Of a stretch of 64,000 bases of DNA, positions 22,584-31,479 are shown piece by piece. The stretch spans positions 976,289 to 1,040,288 of the forward strand of contig NZ_BBOM01000005.1 in NCBI RefSeq assembly GCF_000974485.1, in the 5' to 3' direction. Both the position numbers and the translations under genes were made by a program. The notes below the pieces were generated by a model that saw only the letters and a program-made list of their open reading frames with translations, made no database searches and was not told the origin of the DNA. The stretch comes from Streptomyces sp. NBRC 109706. Its GTDB lineage: Bacteria > Actinomycetota > Actinomycetes > Streptomycetales > Streptomycetaceae. Each line of letters starts with the position of its first letter. Position 1 is the stretch's first letter.

Positions 22584-25247
22584 GTGGCGTCCATGGTGTT
22601 CACCCTCGTCGGCAACGACCGCCTTTCCCGTGTCCTGCGGGGCGCGGGGCAGGCCGCCGTCGGACTGCACCGCCGCCTGGACTCGATGGGCATGGGCGCC
22701 TCGGCGCTGACGAAGGTGGCCGGCGCCGGTGTGCGGGCCACCGCCACCATCGGGAAGATCGGCGCCGCGGCCGGGTCGGCCATCGGCCCGGTTTCGGGTC
22801 TGGCCGCGACGCTGGTGCAGATCGCCCCAGCCGCCGGTCTCGCCGCGACCGCCACGCTGATGGTGGCCACTGCCGGCGGCGCGCTGGCCATCGGCATGTC
22901 CGGCGTCGGGGACGCCATCACCAACGCGTTCGCCACTGGCGAGGGCAGCGCGGAAGCCTACGCCGAAGCCCTCGCGCAACTCACCCCGTCCGCCCGCCGG
23001 TTCGTCGGCGAGCTGCGCGGCATGAAGCCCGCCTTGGATGCGCTGAAGGAAAGCGTCCAAGAGAAGCTGTTCACCGGCATGGACGTGGCGCTGCGCACCG
23101 CCGCCGACACCACACTGCCCATCTTCCACAACGCTCTGACCAACAGCGCCGGGGCCCTGTCCCTGATGGGCCGCAACGTCCTCAACACCGCCACCGGCCT
23201 GGGCAAGTCCGGCGCGCTGGGTACCGCCCTGTCCCACGCCAACGAGGGTCTGTACAACCTCTCCGGGCTGCCGGCCACGATCGTGCAAGGGCTGGTGCAG
23301 ATCGGCGCCGCCGCTGGCCCCAGCTTCGCGCGGCTGACCGCCGCTGGCGGCGATGCCCTCGCGCGGTTGCGGGATCGCATGACGGCGGCGTTCGAGTCCG
23401 GCGCGATGCAGTCCGCGATCGAAGGCGCGATCGACCTGATCCGTGAACTCGGGGTGGTCGGCGGCAACATCGGCCAGATCATCGGCAACATCTTCGGGGC
23501 CGCCGCCGTCGACGGCGGCGGCTTCGTGATCGCGCTCCAGCACATCACCGGCGCGCTGGCCGAGGTCACCGCCTCCCCCGCAGTCCAAGGCGGCTTGGCC
23601 GCCATGGCGTCGGTCATGACGCAACTCGGGGTCTCGGCCGCGCCGCTGCTGATCTCCGCGGTCGAAACTATCGGGTCGGTGTTCACCGTCCTGGGCCCGC
23701 CGGTTGAGCGCCTGATCGTCGCCCTCGGGGATGCGCTGGCCCCGGTCCTGGACCAGGTCGGCGGACTGCTGGTGTCCGGCGCTGGCGCTCTGGGCGGGCT
23801 GCTGGACGCCGTCTCCCCCCTTCTGCCGGGCGTCGGCCTGCTGGTGTCGTCCCTGGGTGCCGCGCTCGGCCCGGTGCTGACCGCGCTCGGCCCCCTGCTG
23901 GGGGCCCTGGCCGGATCGCTGGGGCAGATCTTCGCCGCGCTGGCGCCGGTGCTGCCCTCAGTCGGGCAGCTCGTCGCTTCGCTCGGCAGCGCGCTGACCC
24001 CGATCGTCGCCGCGCTCGGCCCCGTCCTGGCATCGGTGGCCGGCGTCATCGGTGTGCTGGCCCAGGCCCTCACACCGCTGCTGCCGATCCTCGGGGAACT
24101 GATCGCCTCCCTGGGGCCGATCCTCACCCCGATCATCACTGCCGTGGGCACCGTCCTTGGCCAGCTCGCCCCACTCATCACGCAGTTGGCGACCGTGATA
24201 GGCAGCGCCCTCCAACCCGTACTGGCCGTACTCCCGGGAGTGCTGGACCCGATCCTGGCAGCGTTCACCGAGCTGACCGGCGTGCTCGTGCCGATCCTCT
24301 CCGAACTGCTGACCGCGCTCACCCCCAGCATCCATTCCCTGGGCGTGACACTGGCCGATCTGCTGGTCGCCCTCTCCCCGGTCATCGAGGCCGGGATCAT
24401 GTTCCTGACCCAGGTGCTGGAGCGCTCCCACCCGATCCTGACCCGCATCATCGGCCTGATCAGCGCCCTGGCAACCGAGTTCTCCGATCACCTGGCGCGC
24501 GTCGTGAACAACGTCGTGATGCCCGCCTGCCAGATGATCGTCAGCCTCCTCAAGGGCGATTTCTCTGGCGCCTGGGACGCCGCCAAGCAGGTCGTCAGCG
24601 GGTTCGTCTCCACCGCCGTCGCGATGTTCAAGGGCCTTCCAGGCAAAGCATGGTCCGCGCTGGCCAGTCTCGGAAGCAAAGTCGCGGATCGGATGGTCTC
24701 AGCCGGAGACCGGATGGTCTCAGCCGCCAAAACCAAGATGGCCACCGTGGTGTGGGAAATACGAGCGCTGCCCGGCAAAGCCCGCTCCGCCCTGAGCAAC
24801 ATCGGAACCACCCTCGTGAACATCGGAAAGAACCTGGTGCGAGGGCTTTGGAGCGGTATCCAGTCCATGGGCTCGTGGATCAAGGACAGAATCAGCAGTT
24901 GGGCGTCCAGCGTCATCCCCGGCCCCATCAAGAGCGTGCTGGGCATTTTCAGCCCCTCGCGGGTGATGCGCGATCAGGTCGGACGGATGATCCCCGCTGG
25001 CATCATCGCCGGTATCACCGACGGCGCACCTGCGGTTGACCGCGTGATGCGGGACCTGGTCGAAGTGCCCGACGCCGCCATGCCCGCTGCGGTCGGCATG
25101 CGACGCGGCGGGGCCGGCGGTGGCACCACGGTGAACATCAACGTGACGGGGGCGCTGGACCCCACGGCCGTGGCCCAGCAGATCCAACGCATCCTCCTGG
25201 GCCTCAAGCGCAACCAGGGCGTCAACGTGACGCTGGGAACCGCTTAG
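22584..25247 (+). CDS. Tape measure protein
   Basis: An 887-residue protein, the longest in the prophage. The N terminus begins with the usual helical segment (LSRVLRGAGQAAVGLHRRLDSM). Residues about 380-590 are an extended series of hydrophobic repeats built on L-GP-L-ALGP-L units, likely membrane-active. The C terminus has the conserved G-(I/V)WSGIQSMGSWIKDRISSW and SPSRVMR-type motif. Using about 1.5 angstrom per residue, a tail near 130 nm is expected. It starts at GTG 22584 with ATG 22593 as an alternative. Confidence 0.92.
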   Translation: MASMVFTLVGNDRLSRVLRGAGQAAVGLHRRLDSMGMGASALTKVAGAGVRATATIGKIGAAAGSAIGPVSGLAATLVQIAPAAGLAATATLMVATAGGALAIGMSGVGDAITNAFATGEGSAEAYAEALAQLTPSARRFVGELRGMKPALDALKESVQEKLFTGMDVALRTAADTTLPIFHNALTNSAGALSLMGRNVLNTATGLGKSGALGTALSHANEGLYNLSGLPATIVQGLVQIGAAAGPSFARLTAAGGDALARLRDRMTAAFESGAMQSAIEGAIDLIRELGVVGGNIGQIIGNIFGAAAVDGGGFVIALQHITGALAEVTASPAVQGGLAAMASVMTQLGVSAAPLLISAVETIGSVFTVLGPPVERLIVALGDALAPVLDQVGGLLVSGAGALGGLLDAVSPLLPGVGLLVSSLGAALGPVLTALGPLLGALAGSLGQIFAALAPVLPSVGQLVASLGSALTPIVAALGPVLASVAGVIGVLAQALTPLLPILGELIASLGPILTPIITAVGTVLGQLAPLITQLATVIGSALQPVLAVLPGVLDPILAAFTELTGVLVPILSELLTALTPSIHSLGVTLADLLVALSPVIEAGIMFLTQVLERSHPILTRIIGLISALATEFSDHLARVVNNVVMPACQMIVSLLKGDFSGAWDAAKQVVSGFVSTAVAMFKGLPGKAWSALASLGSKVADRMVSAGDRMVSAAKTKMATVVWEIRALPGKARSALSNIGTTLVNIGKNLVRGLWSGIQSMGSWIKDRISSWASSVIPGPIKSVLGIFSPSRVMRDQVGRMIPAGIIAGITDGAPAVDRVMRDLVEVPDAAMPAAVGMRRGGAGGGTTVNINVTGALDPTAVAQQIQRILLGLKRNQGVNVTLGTA

Positions 25248-25696
25248 GACTCCTTCTCGTCACGCCGTAGCAGTTTGAGTGCGGTAGGTCGGGACATCAC
25301 ATGGCGGACGAGAAGGGCGACTTTGTTTGCGGAGAGATCGTCGAACCTACGTGCATCTTGCATGGCTTCAGCGAGAGTATCGGTCGCCATGTCTGCCGCA
25401 AGGTCGGCGATTTGTTTAGCCTCAATGGCTCGCTCCAATTCCTTGACGCTCTCCGCAACTGGCCCGGGGTCGGTGACCACCGCATACGCACCGGGCGGGT
25501 CCTCGCCCCAGACCTCCACGACAGCGGGGTGCCCCGCGTAGCGCTCTTCGGCCTTAGTGAGCCACCCATTCAGTACGTGGCGGCCAAAAGAATGCGCTGA
25601 GGCCGTCCAGGTTTCCGATCCACTCTGAACGGGCTTTTCCCAGCCGGTCTCGGCGTTTGCGATCGTCGGGACACGAATTTCGTATCGGTAATCCAT
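25244..25696 (-). CDS. Antisense cargo (moron) gene inside the tail module
   Basis: A 150-residue protein read from ATG 25696 (AAGGG six bases upstream). Its stop overlaps the tape-measure stop tail to tail (TTAG). It is less GC-rich than its neighbours, oppositely oriented and has its own promoter at 25728-25757. The N-terminal half looks beta-rich (YRYEIRVPTIANAETGWEKP...) and the C-terminal half helical (ESVKELERAIEAKQIADLAADMATDTLAEAM). No family was recognised. Such genes are typically expressed in the lysogen. Confidence 0.7.
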   Translation of the reverse strand: MDYRYEIRVPTIANAETGWEKPVQSGSETWTASAHSFGRHVLNGWLTKAEERYAGHPAVVEVWGEDPPGAYAVVTDPGPVAESVKELERAIEAKQIADLAADMATDTLAEAMQDARRFDDLSANKVALLVRHVMSRPTALKLLRRDEKES

Positions 25697-25711
25697 AACA
25701 GCCCTTCTTGC

Positions 25712-25767
25712 GGTCAAGGTGTTGACCACTCTATCGGTGAACGTCTTGACCAGTCAAGCCGTTGACC
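25712..25767 (-). promoter_or_regulatory. Promoter and operator-like palindromes of the antisense cargo gene
   Basis: On the minus strand TTGACT (25752-25757) and TAGAGT (25728-25733) are separated by 18 bp, a good vegetative promoter. It is overlapped by two inverted repeats: GGTCAA-4-TTGACC (25712-25727) and CTTGAC-2-GTCAAG (25745-25758). A third TTGACC follows at 25762. The repeats bracket the -10 and -35 boxes, so a dimeric regulator probably binds here. Confidence 0.65.
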
Positions 25768-25786
25768 AGCAGCTAGTGAGGTGGCC

Positions 25787-28156
25787 ATGACACGACTCGT
25801 GGTGCAAGCGGCGTTCGGCCACACCCTGTCCGACCCCATGGTGCTGATGGGGCGGGAGGATCTGATCCTGCCCCAGCAGTACCCGGCGGGCGTGCTCACG
25901 TGGACCGACCTGACCGCCCGCGCCGACATCCATACCAGCGGGGTGCGCATCACCCGGGGCGCCGCCGACGAACTCTCCGACGTCCAGCCCGGCACCCTGA
26001 CCCTCAGCCTGGATAACCAGGACGGGGCTCTGACCCCCGGCAACATCACCTCCCCCTATTGGCCGCACGTCGTCAAGAAGGTCCCGATCCGGCTGGGCGT
26101 GGTCACCCTTGAAGGGAAAAACCACCTGACCAATCCGAGCTTCGAGGGCAACTCCATTCGGGGCTGGTACCGGGGCAACCCCCCGAACTCCGCTATGCAG
26201 ATCAGCGCCGCCGACTCCAGCCCCGTCCACCACGGCATCCGCCCCCTGCGCATCAACTGGGCCACCACCGGCGTCAACATGGTGTGCACCGAGGCGTATG
26301 GGTTGACCATCGGCCAGACGTACACCGCCTCGGCGTTCGCCTACGTGGAGACCGGCCGCCCGCCCATCCGGCTGTCCATCGCCGACGGCCCCACCGGTAT
26401 CCCAACGGCGGGCAACGACACGTTCGAACGCATCACCGTCACCTTCACCGCCACAGCCGCCGCCCACACCCTGCGGGTCACCACCACCGCCGCCCCGCCA
26501 GCATCCGGCGACCGCTGCTGGATCGACGCCGTCCAAGTCGAAGAAGGCCCCGTCGCGACGGAGTTCGATCCCGAGCCGGCACAGGTCCATTCCCGCGGAC
26601 TGTGGGTCGTCAACGAATGGCCTACCGGATGGGACGGGCTGCACGCCGTCAGCGGCGTCACCGCCACCGACTTGTTCAAACCCCTGTCCCAGCAACCGGC
26701 ACTGCATCCGATGCTCGCTGAAGAGGTGCTGCTGCGCCAGCCCGCCGCCTACTACCCGATGACCGAGCCCCAGGACTCCACCACCGCTGGCGACATCGCT
26801 GGCCTGGGCGCAGGCCCGCTCACCGTCACACTGGCCGGCGTCGGCGGCACACTGACCTTCGGGGAAGAAGACGGGCCCGGCCGCCTCCCCTGGGCGCTGT
26901 TCGCCCCCGCCAACGCGACCAACGGCCGCTACCTGCGCGCCGACCTCGGCCGCACCCTGGCCGACCAGACCTTAGCCACCGGAGAGTTGTGGATCGAGGT
27001 GTGGTTCGCCACCACCGCAACCGACCGCGTCATCTTCGGCCTGGCATCCGATGACCGCCAACAGCAGTTGATCTTCAGCCTGGAAGCGATCAGCGGCCGG
27101 CTACGGATCCAGTCCACCGCGCTGGGCGCGGACGGCTTCACCACCGGCGCCTTCGGCCCGGCACTCAACGACGGGCTGCCGCACCACATCGTGTTCGACC
27201 AGGCCGGGTTCGCCGTGTGGATCGACGGATCCTACGCCGTCGCCGCCCACGACCTGCGCCAACTCCAACATCTCCAAGTCGGCGGCTGGAACGGCGCCCG
27301 CCTGTGGTCCGGCACCATCGCACACCTGGCCCTGCACTCCCCGCCATCCGGCGGCGCCCCCAGCTGGTACACCGACCACTACAGCGTCGGCATGACCGGC
27401 AAGAACGGCGAGCCCGCCAACACCCGCGCGGCCCGTATCGCCGCCTACGCCGGCATCGGATTGGACGCGGCCGGGGCGGTGTTCGAGGGCATGGCCCCCC
27501 AATGGGCCCTGGGCTCCACCGCGCTCACCCACCTCCGCGAGATCGAGGCCACCGAGGGTGCCCGGCTGTTCGCCTCCCGCGACGTCGCCCGCCTGGTGTT
27601 CCAGTCCCGCGACGTGCGCTACAACCCCACCCCCGCCATCGAACTGGACTACGCCGACCTGAACACCGGCGGCGTAGACCTGGCCGACGACGACCAGAAA
27701 CAGGTCAACGACGTCACCGTCGAGCGGCCCGAGGGCACCACCCAGCGCGTCATCGACCCCACCAGCATCACCCGCTACGGCCCCTACGCCCAACAGGTCA
27801 CGCTGTACAAAGACACCGATGCCGGCGCGCTGGCAGCCGCCCAGTGGGCGGTACACCGCTACGCCGACCCCCCGGCCGAACTTCGGCAGGTCCCCATCGA
27901 AGCCAGCACGATGCCGCTGTCGGTCTATCGGACGCTGCTGACCGCCGACATCTCCACCGCCATGACGGTCACCAACCTGCCTGCACAGGCGCCGATGCCC
28001 ACTGCCACGGTCACCATCGAGGGCTACACCGAAACCATCACCCACAACCAACACCACCTCGACTTCCACACCAGCCGGACCGACGCCGACACCGTCTGGG
28101 TCCTGGAGCATCCCGTGCACGGCGTGCTCGACACCACCACCCGACTCGCCTACTAG
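25787..28156 (+). CDS. Large minor tail / baseplate protein with carbohydrate-binding modules
   Basis: A 789-residue protein replacing the usual distal tail and tail-lysin genes. After an N-terminal tail domain (about 1-110) comes a CBM_4_9-like beta-sandwich (LTNPSFEGNSIRGWY..., about 115-265). A LamG/concanavalin-like domain follows (about 320-505, containing GELWIEVWFATT), and then a baseplate-like C-terminal region. The lectin-like modules suggest receptor binding at the tail tip. It contains one TTA codon (26972-26974), which would need the bldA tRNA in Streptomyces. Confidence 0.8.
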   Translation: MTRLVVQAAFGHTLSDPMVLMGREDLILPQQYPAGVLTWTDLTARADIHTSGVRITRGAADELSDVQPGTLTLSLDNQDGALTPGNITSPYWPHVVKKVPIRLGVVTLEGKNHLTNPSFEGNSIRGWYRGNPPNSAMQISAADSSPVHHGIRPLRINWATTGVNMVCTEAYGLTIGQTYTASAFAYVETGRPPIRLSIADGPTGIPTAGNDTFERITVTFTATAAAHTLRVTTTAAPPASGDRCWIDAVQVEEGPVATEFDPEPAQVHSRGLWVVNEWPTGWDGLHAVSGVTATDLFKPLSQQPALHPMLAEEVLLRQPAAYYPMTEPQDSTTAGDIAGLGAGPLTVTLAGVGGTLTFGEEDGPGRLPWALFAPANATNGRYLRADLGRTLADQTLATGELWIEVWFATTATDRVIFGLASDDRQQQLIFSLEAISGRLRIQSTALGADGFTTGAFGPALNDGLPHHIVFDQAGFAVWIDGSYAVAAHDLRQLQHLQVGGWNGARLWSGTIAHLALHSPPSGGAPSWYTDHYSVGMTGKNGEPANTRAARIAAYAGIGLDAAGAVFEGMAPQWALGSTALTHLREIEATEGARLFASRDVARLVFQSRDVRYNPTPAIELDYADLNTGGVDLADDDQKQVNDVTVERPEGTTQRVIDPTSITRYGPYAQQVTLYKDTDAGALAAAQWAVHRYADPPAELRQVPIEASTMPLSVYRTLLTADISTAMTVTNLPAQAPMPTATVTIEGYTETITHNQHHLDFHTSRTDADTVWVLEHPVHGVLDTTTRLAY

Positions 28157-28166
28157 GAGGCCCCGC

Positions 28167-28586
28167 GTGCCCCCCGTGATCCGCGCGGAGACGTTCTACA
28201 CCCCGCCCCCGCACCTCGACGCCGACGTCTGGACCCAGGTGCCCGCCGCCGAGCTGGTCATCGAGTGGTTCGAGCAGCGTGCCCAGCGCCGCGTCCCCCG
28301 CCCCACCGAGACCGTTCACACCTCATGGTTCGCGCGGATCGACGCCGGCCGCTGGATCGCCGAATGCACCTGCGGCAGCGCACAGGTCATCTCCCCAACC
28401 GACCCGCGCTTCTACTGCGTCATCTGCTACACCGGCTGGGTACCGCTCACCGTCCCCGACGACATCGACGCCACCGAAGCCGCCGTGTCCGACCGGCCCA
28501 CGCGTGAGCAATTCTGGTGGCACCCCGAGGACCCAGCCCGCCCCCGCCCGCCGGTCATCCCACCCGGCCCCGACGAAGACCACTAA
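28167..28586 (+). CDS. Zinc-ribbon tail-region protein
   Basis: A 139-residue protein with a Cys4 ribbon (ECTCGSAQVISPTD then FYCVICY). A Pro-rich C terminus ends in acidic residues. It lies 10 bases after the large tail gene (AGGAGG ribosome site). The role is unknown; similar proteins occur beside tail genes in actinophages. Confidence 0.6.
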   Translation: MPPVIRAETFYTPPPHLDADVWTQVPAAELVIEWFEQRAQRRVPRPTETVHTSWFARIDAGRWIAECTCGSAQVISPTDPRFYCVICYTGWVPLTVPDDIDATEAAVSDRPTREQFWWHPEDPARPRPPVIPPGPDEDH

Positions 28587-28598
28587 GAGGGGGGACTC

Positions 28599-29156
28599 AT
28601 GGCGTTCGCACCCCGCACCTGGGTCGTCGGCGAAATCGTCACCGCCAGCCAGCTGAACGAGGAGATCCGCGACCAGTTCAACGCCCGCCAGGTCCGCCTC
28701 GTCGAGCAGATGACAGACATCACCATCACCACCAACACCACCCCCCAACCCACCGACCTCGCCTGGGACGTCGACGCCGGCGGCGTCTACTACTACTGGG
28801 CCAGCCTCTCCTACAGCGCCACGCCGAACTCCGACTTCCGCTGGAACTGGAGCCTGCCGGCCGGCAGCGGTTCCTCCCGCAGCATCGTCGGATTCGACCC
28901 CGCCAACGCCGCCGCCGGCGTCGGCACCGGCGGCGCCGTACTCCTGCGCCGCCCCGCACCCGGCACCCAAATCATCATCGGCGGCAAGGACAACAACAAC
29001 CCGCCCGGCGACTTCCGCATGGGCATCGACCAAGGCGTCATCACCATCGGCGCCACCCCCGGCACCGCCCGAGTCCAAGTCGCCCAAGGCGCCAGCCACG
29101 CCGAACAGACCATCTTCCGCGCCCAGTCCACCGTGCTCTACCAGCGCATCGGATAA
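28599..29156 (+). CDS. Tail fibre-like protein
   Basis: A 185-residue protein starting with RTWVVGEIVTASQLNEEIRDQFN, a sequence plan common at the N terminus of actinophage tail-fibre and spike subunits. The rest is a beta-sandwich with aromatic runs (YYYWASLSYSATP) ending in TVLYQRIG. It probably trimerises and contributes to host recognition. Confidence 0.7.
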   Translation: MAFAPRTWVVGEIVTASQLNEEIRDQFNARQVRLVEQMTDITITTNTTPQPTDLAWDVDAGGVYYYWASLSYSATPNSDFRWNWSLPAGSGSSRSIVGFDPANAAAGVGTGGAVLLRRPAPGTQIIIGGKDNNNPPGDFRMGIDQGVITIGATPGTARVQVAQGASHAEQTIFRAQSTVLYQRIG

Positions 29157-29231
29157 CCAGCCGCCCCCCGCTCCACCAACCCGAGGACCACCACGGCCCC
29201 GGGCACACCGCCATGCCCAGAAGGGAGCACC

Positions 29232-30203
29232 ATGGACTTCGTCAGCCGCGCCCAATGGGGCGCACCCGCCACTTCACCGGCCGCTGCCCTGGCCACCGCC
29301 AAGGGCGTCGCCGTGCACTGGCTCGGCGCCACCTACACCCCCCGCGACCACGCCGAGTGCGCCGCCTACGTCCGCTCGATCCGCGCCTCCCACCTCGCCA
29401 ACAAGGTGGAGAACTACCTGGACATCGCCTACAACCTGCTGGTCTGCCACCACGGCTACGTCTACGAAGGGCGGGGCGTGCGGAAGCGGTCCGGCGCCAA
29501 CGGCACCACCACCGCCAACGCCAACCACTACGCGGTGTGCGCCCTGTGGGCCAAGAGCAGCGGGCCCCCGCCGGACGCGCTGAAGGCGGGACTGCGGGAC
29601 GCCATCGACTACCTGCGCGACCGAGGCGCCGGCAACCAACTCACCGGCCACCGCGACCACCGCGCCACCGAATGCCCCGGCGACGCCCTGTACGCGTGGG
29701 TCCGCGCCGGCGCCCTCCGCCCCGGGCCGACCACCCCGCCTGCGACCGAACAGCCCAAGGAGGGCCGGCCCATGGACCGCTACTACGAGAAGTCGAAGCC
29801 GCTGACACTCAAGCCCAACGTCTGGACCACGGTGACGTGGGATCGGGTGCACGTGCAGGGCACGGGGTGGAACGAGAAGAAGGCGGAACAGACCCTCCTC
29901 AAGGGGGCGCACGCCTTCATTCTCGGCGTCGGGTTCCGCGTCGACGGCATGGAGCGCGGCGAGGAAGTCCAGGTGCGGATCGCCCGGAACCACCGGAAAG
30001 GCGGCGAGGACTGGAAGCGGGCGAAGTCCTGGCCGATCGGGTCGCCCGTGCAGTCGGGCGGCCGGGGGCACTTCGTGCACACCTGGCCCGGGATGCTGCC
30101 CGGCACCGACGACAACCGGCTCGTCGTGGACCTGCTGAACGTCACCACCCGCGACCTGACCGTAGACGAACTGGTCGCCAGCCTCCTGGCCTGGCCGGCG
30201 TGA
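29232..30203 (+). CDS. Endolysin: PGRP-type N-acetylmuramoyl-L-alanine amidase
   Basis: A 323-residue lysin. The N-terminal amidase/PGRP domain (about 1-160) has zinc ligands in GVAVHWLG (His29) and GHRDHRATECPG, with the conserved YNLLVCHHGYVYEGRG between. After a Pro/Thr linker the C-terminal 140 residues form a beta-rich domain (LKPNVWTTVTWDRVHVQG...), probably for cell-wall binding. It cleaves the amide bond between muramic acid and the stem peptide. Holin genes follow immediately. Confidence 0.92.
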   Translation: MDFVSRAQWGAPATSPAAALATAKGVAVHWLGATYTPRDHAECAAYVRSIRASHLANKVENYLDIAYNLLVCHHGYVYEGRGVRKRSGANGTTTANANHYAVCALWAKSSGPPPDALKAGLRDAIDYLRDRGAGNQLTGHRDHRATECPGDALYAWVRAGALRPGPTTPPATEQPKEGRPMDRYYEKSKPLTLKPNVWTTVTWDRVHVQGTGWNEKKAEQTLLKGAHAFILGVGFRVDGMERGEEVQVRIARNHRKGGEDWKRAKSWPIGSPVQSGGRGHFVHTWPGMLPGTDDNRLVVDLLNVTTRDLTVDELVASLLAWPA

Positions 30204-30214
30204 GAGGAACCGAC

Positions 30215-30460
30215 ATGACGACCTGGACCTTCTGGCGCGCCCCCCTCGAACGCGCCGTGCGCACCGCCGCACAGACGCTCGTCGCGCTCCTCGGCGCGGG
30301 CGCCGTGGATCTGCTGTCCGTGGACTGGCCGGCAGCTCTGGCGACCGCTGGTGGTGCGGCGCTCCTCGCGGTGCTCACCGCGGTGGCGACCCCCGGCGGG
30401 CCGGGTGTCACCGAGACTCCCACGCCGGCGGCGCGGCGGGATCTGCCTCGGGGGGTGTGA
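30215..30460 (+). CDS. Holin (r1t-like)
   Basis: An 81-residue protein with two hydrophobic helices (AAQTLVALLGAGAVDLLSV and LATAGGAALLAVLTAVA) and a charged C terminus. This is the two-segment plan of phage r1t-type holins. It follows the endolysin with GAGAGGAAC as ribosome site. It should permeabilise the membrane to release or activate the endolysin. Confidence 0.85.
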   Translation: MTTWTFWRAPLERAVRTAAQTLVALLGAGAVDLLSVDWPAALATAGGAALLAVLTAVATPGGPGVTETPTPAARRDLPRGV

Positions 30461-30765
30461 TGTTGGTGGCGGCCCGGCGGCGGCTGGGTCGCCGTGGCGC
30501 GTATCTGATGGCGGCCGGCGTCGGTTGGGCGCTGTATGGGGTGGGGATCCTGTTGGACCCGCGCCCTGGGACTGTTCGTTCGGCGGTGGTGCTGGCGCAT
30601 CTGCTGCCGCTGGAGTGGTGGGGTGGTCTATGGGTGGGGTGCGGCATGGTGGCGGTGGCGATGGCCTGGGCGGGGGCCGCAACATGGGCGGGCGCGGCGG
30701 CCCGGCTGGTGATCGTCGCCGGCTGGCCGGAGCCCACGCCCGTGCCGGTGGTGCGTGGTGAGTGA
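30460..30765 (+). CDS. Small membrane protein, possible second holin
   Basis: A 101-residue protein with about three TM segments (AYLMAAGVGWALYGVGILL, SAVVLAHLLPLEWWGGLWVG, MVAVAMAWAGAATWAGAA). It overlaps the holin stop. It could be an antiholin or auxiliary holin. Confidence 0.6.
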   Translation: MLVAARRRLGRRGAYLMAAGVGWALYGVGILLDPRPGTVRSAVVLAHLLPLEWWGGLWVGCGMVAVAMAWAGAATWAGAAARLVIVAGWPEPTPVPVVRGE

Positions 30766-31048
30766 CGGCGGGTGGGTCGGCATAGTGATCGCCGTCCTCG
30801 CCCTCGCCGGGACGGCGTTCACCGCGCGGCAGTCCCGCGCCGCCCAGCGCGAGTCGGCCCGAGTCCCGACGTTCGAAGCCATCACCAGCCGGTTGGACTC
30901 CGAGCTGCGGGCCGAACAAGTGCAACGCCGGCTCCTCACCAGCTACGTACTCGACCTGCTGCGCTGGGCCCGCCGCGTCGAACCCGACAGCAAAGCGGGG
31001 CCGCCACCGGAACCCCCCGATGACCTCGACCTCACCCCCTGGCGGTGA
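30758..31048 (+). CDS. Membrane-anchored coiled-coil protein of the lysis cassette
   Basis: A 96-residue protein with one N-terminal TM helix (WVGIVIAVLALAGTAFTA) and a charged helical region (ITSRLDSELRAEQVQRRLLTSYVLDLL), ending in a Pro-rich tail. Its topology resembles Rz-like spanins or DUF2746-type phage proteins. It overlaps the preceding gene and is the last gene before the terminator at 31052. Confidence 0.6.
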   Translation: MSDGGWVGIVIAVLALAGTAFTARQSRAAQRESARVPTFEAITSRLDSELRAEQVQRRLLTSYVLDLLRWARRVEPDSKAGPPPEPPDDLDLTPWR

Positions 31049-31051
31049 TAA

Positions 31052-31082
31052 CGCCCCCGCTCTCCTTGGGAGGGCGGGGGCG
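31052..31082. terminator. Terminator of the late operon
   Basis: CGCCCCCGC (31052-31060) pairs perfectly with GCGGGGGCG (31074-31082), with CTCC/GGAG extending the stem inward. It begins three bases after the last lysis-cassette stop. Confidence 0.8.
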
Positions 31083-31218
31083 GTTCGCTGTGTCTGGTGT
31101 CGGGAGTAGCGCTGTGGCCACGCCATAGGTCACGCTCCGTATCGCACCCTTGACGCTCAAACGTTCTGGGGGGATCGTCGTGCAAGTTGACGTAACCCCA
31201 TAGACGCGGGAGACCACC
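31083..31218. promoter_or_regulatory. Spacer with the promoter of the right-arm regulatory genes
   Basis: This spacer is less GC-rich than average and holds no gene. It must carry the promoter of the three-gene set starting at 31219. No confident -35/-10 pair was chosen. Confidence 0.35.
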
Positions 31219-31479
31219 GTGGAACTACGGTTCATAGGCGTTGACCCTGACACCGGACAGCAGGGGTCGCCCACTCTGTGGGTGAACAGGGACAACGGTG
31301 AGATCGTCATACAAGGATGGCGGCCATCCGAGGAGTTGGAGACGACGTGCGCCGAGAACCCGGCACCCGGCCATGCTCAAGGCATACCGCCGCACGAAGC
31401 AGTCGTGCGAATCCCGCCCCGCATGGTGCCGATGCTCAGGGAGGCGTGTGATGTCGCAGAGCGAACCGGGTTTTCTTGA
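31219..31479 (+). CDS. Small protein preceding the DUF6879 gene
   Basis: An 86-residue protein (MELRFIGVDPDTGQQGSPTLWVNRDNGEIVIQGW...) of a type often found just before DUF6879 and XRE genes in Streptomyces. It overlaps the DUF6879 gene by 29 bases, so the two are coexpressed. The function is unknown. Confidence 0.6.
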   Translation: MELRFIGVDPDTGQQGSPTLWVNRDNGEIVIQGWRPSEELETTCAENPAPGHAQGIPPHEAVVRIPPRMVPMLREACDVAERTGFS

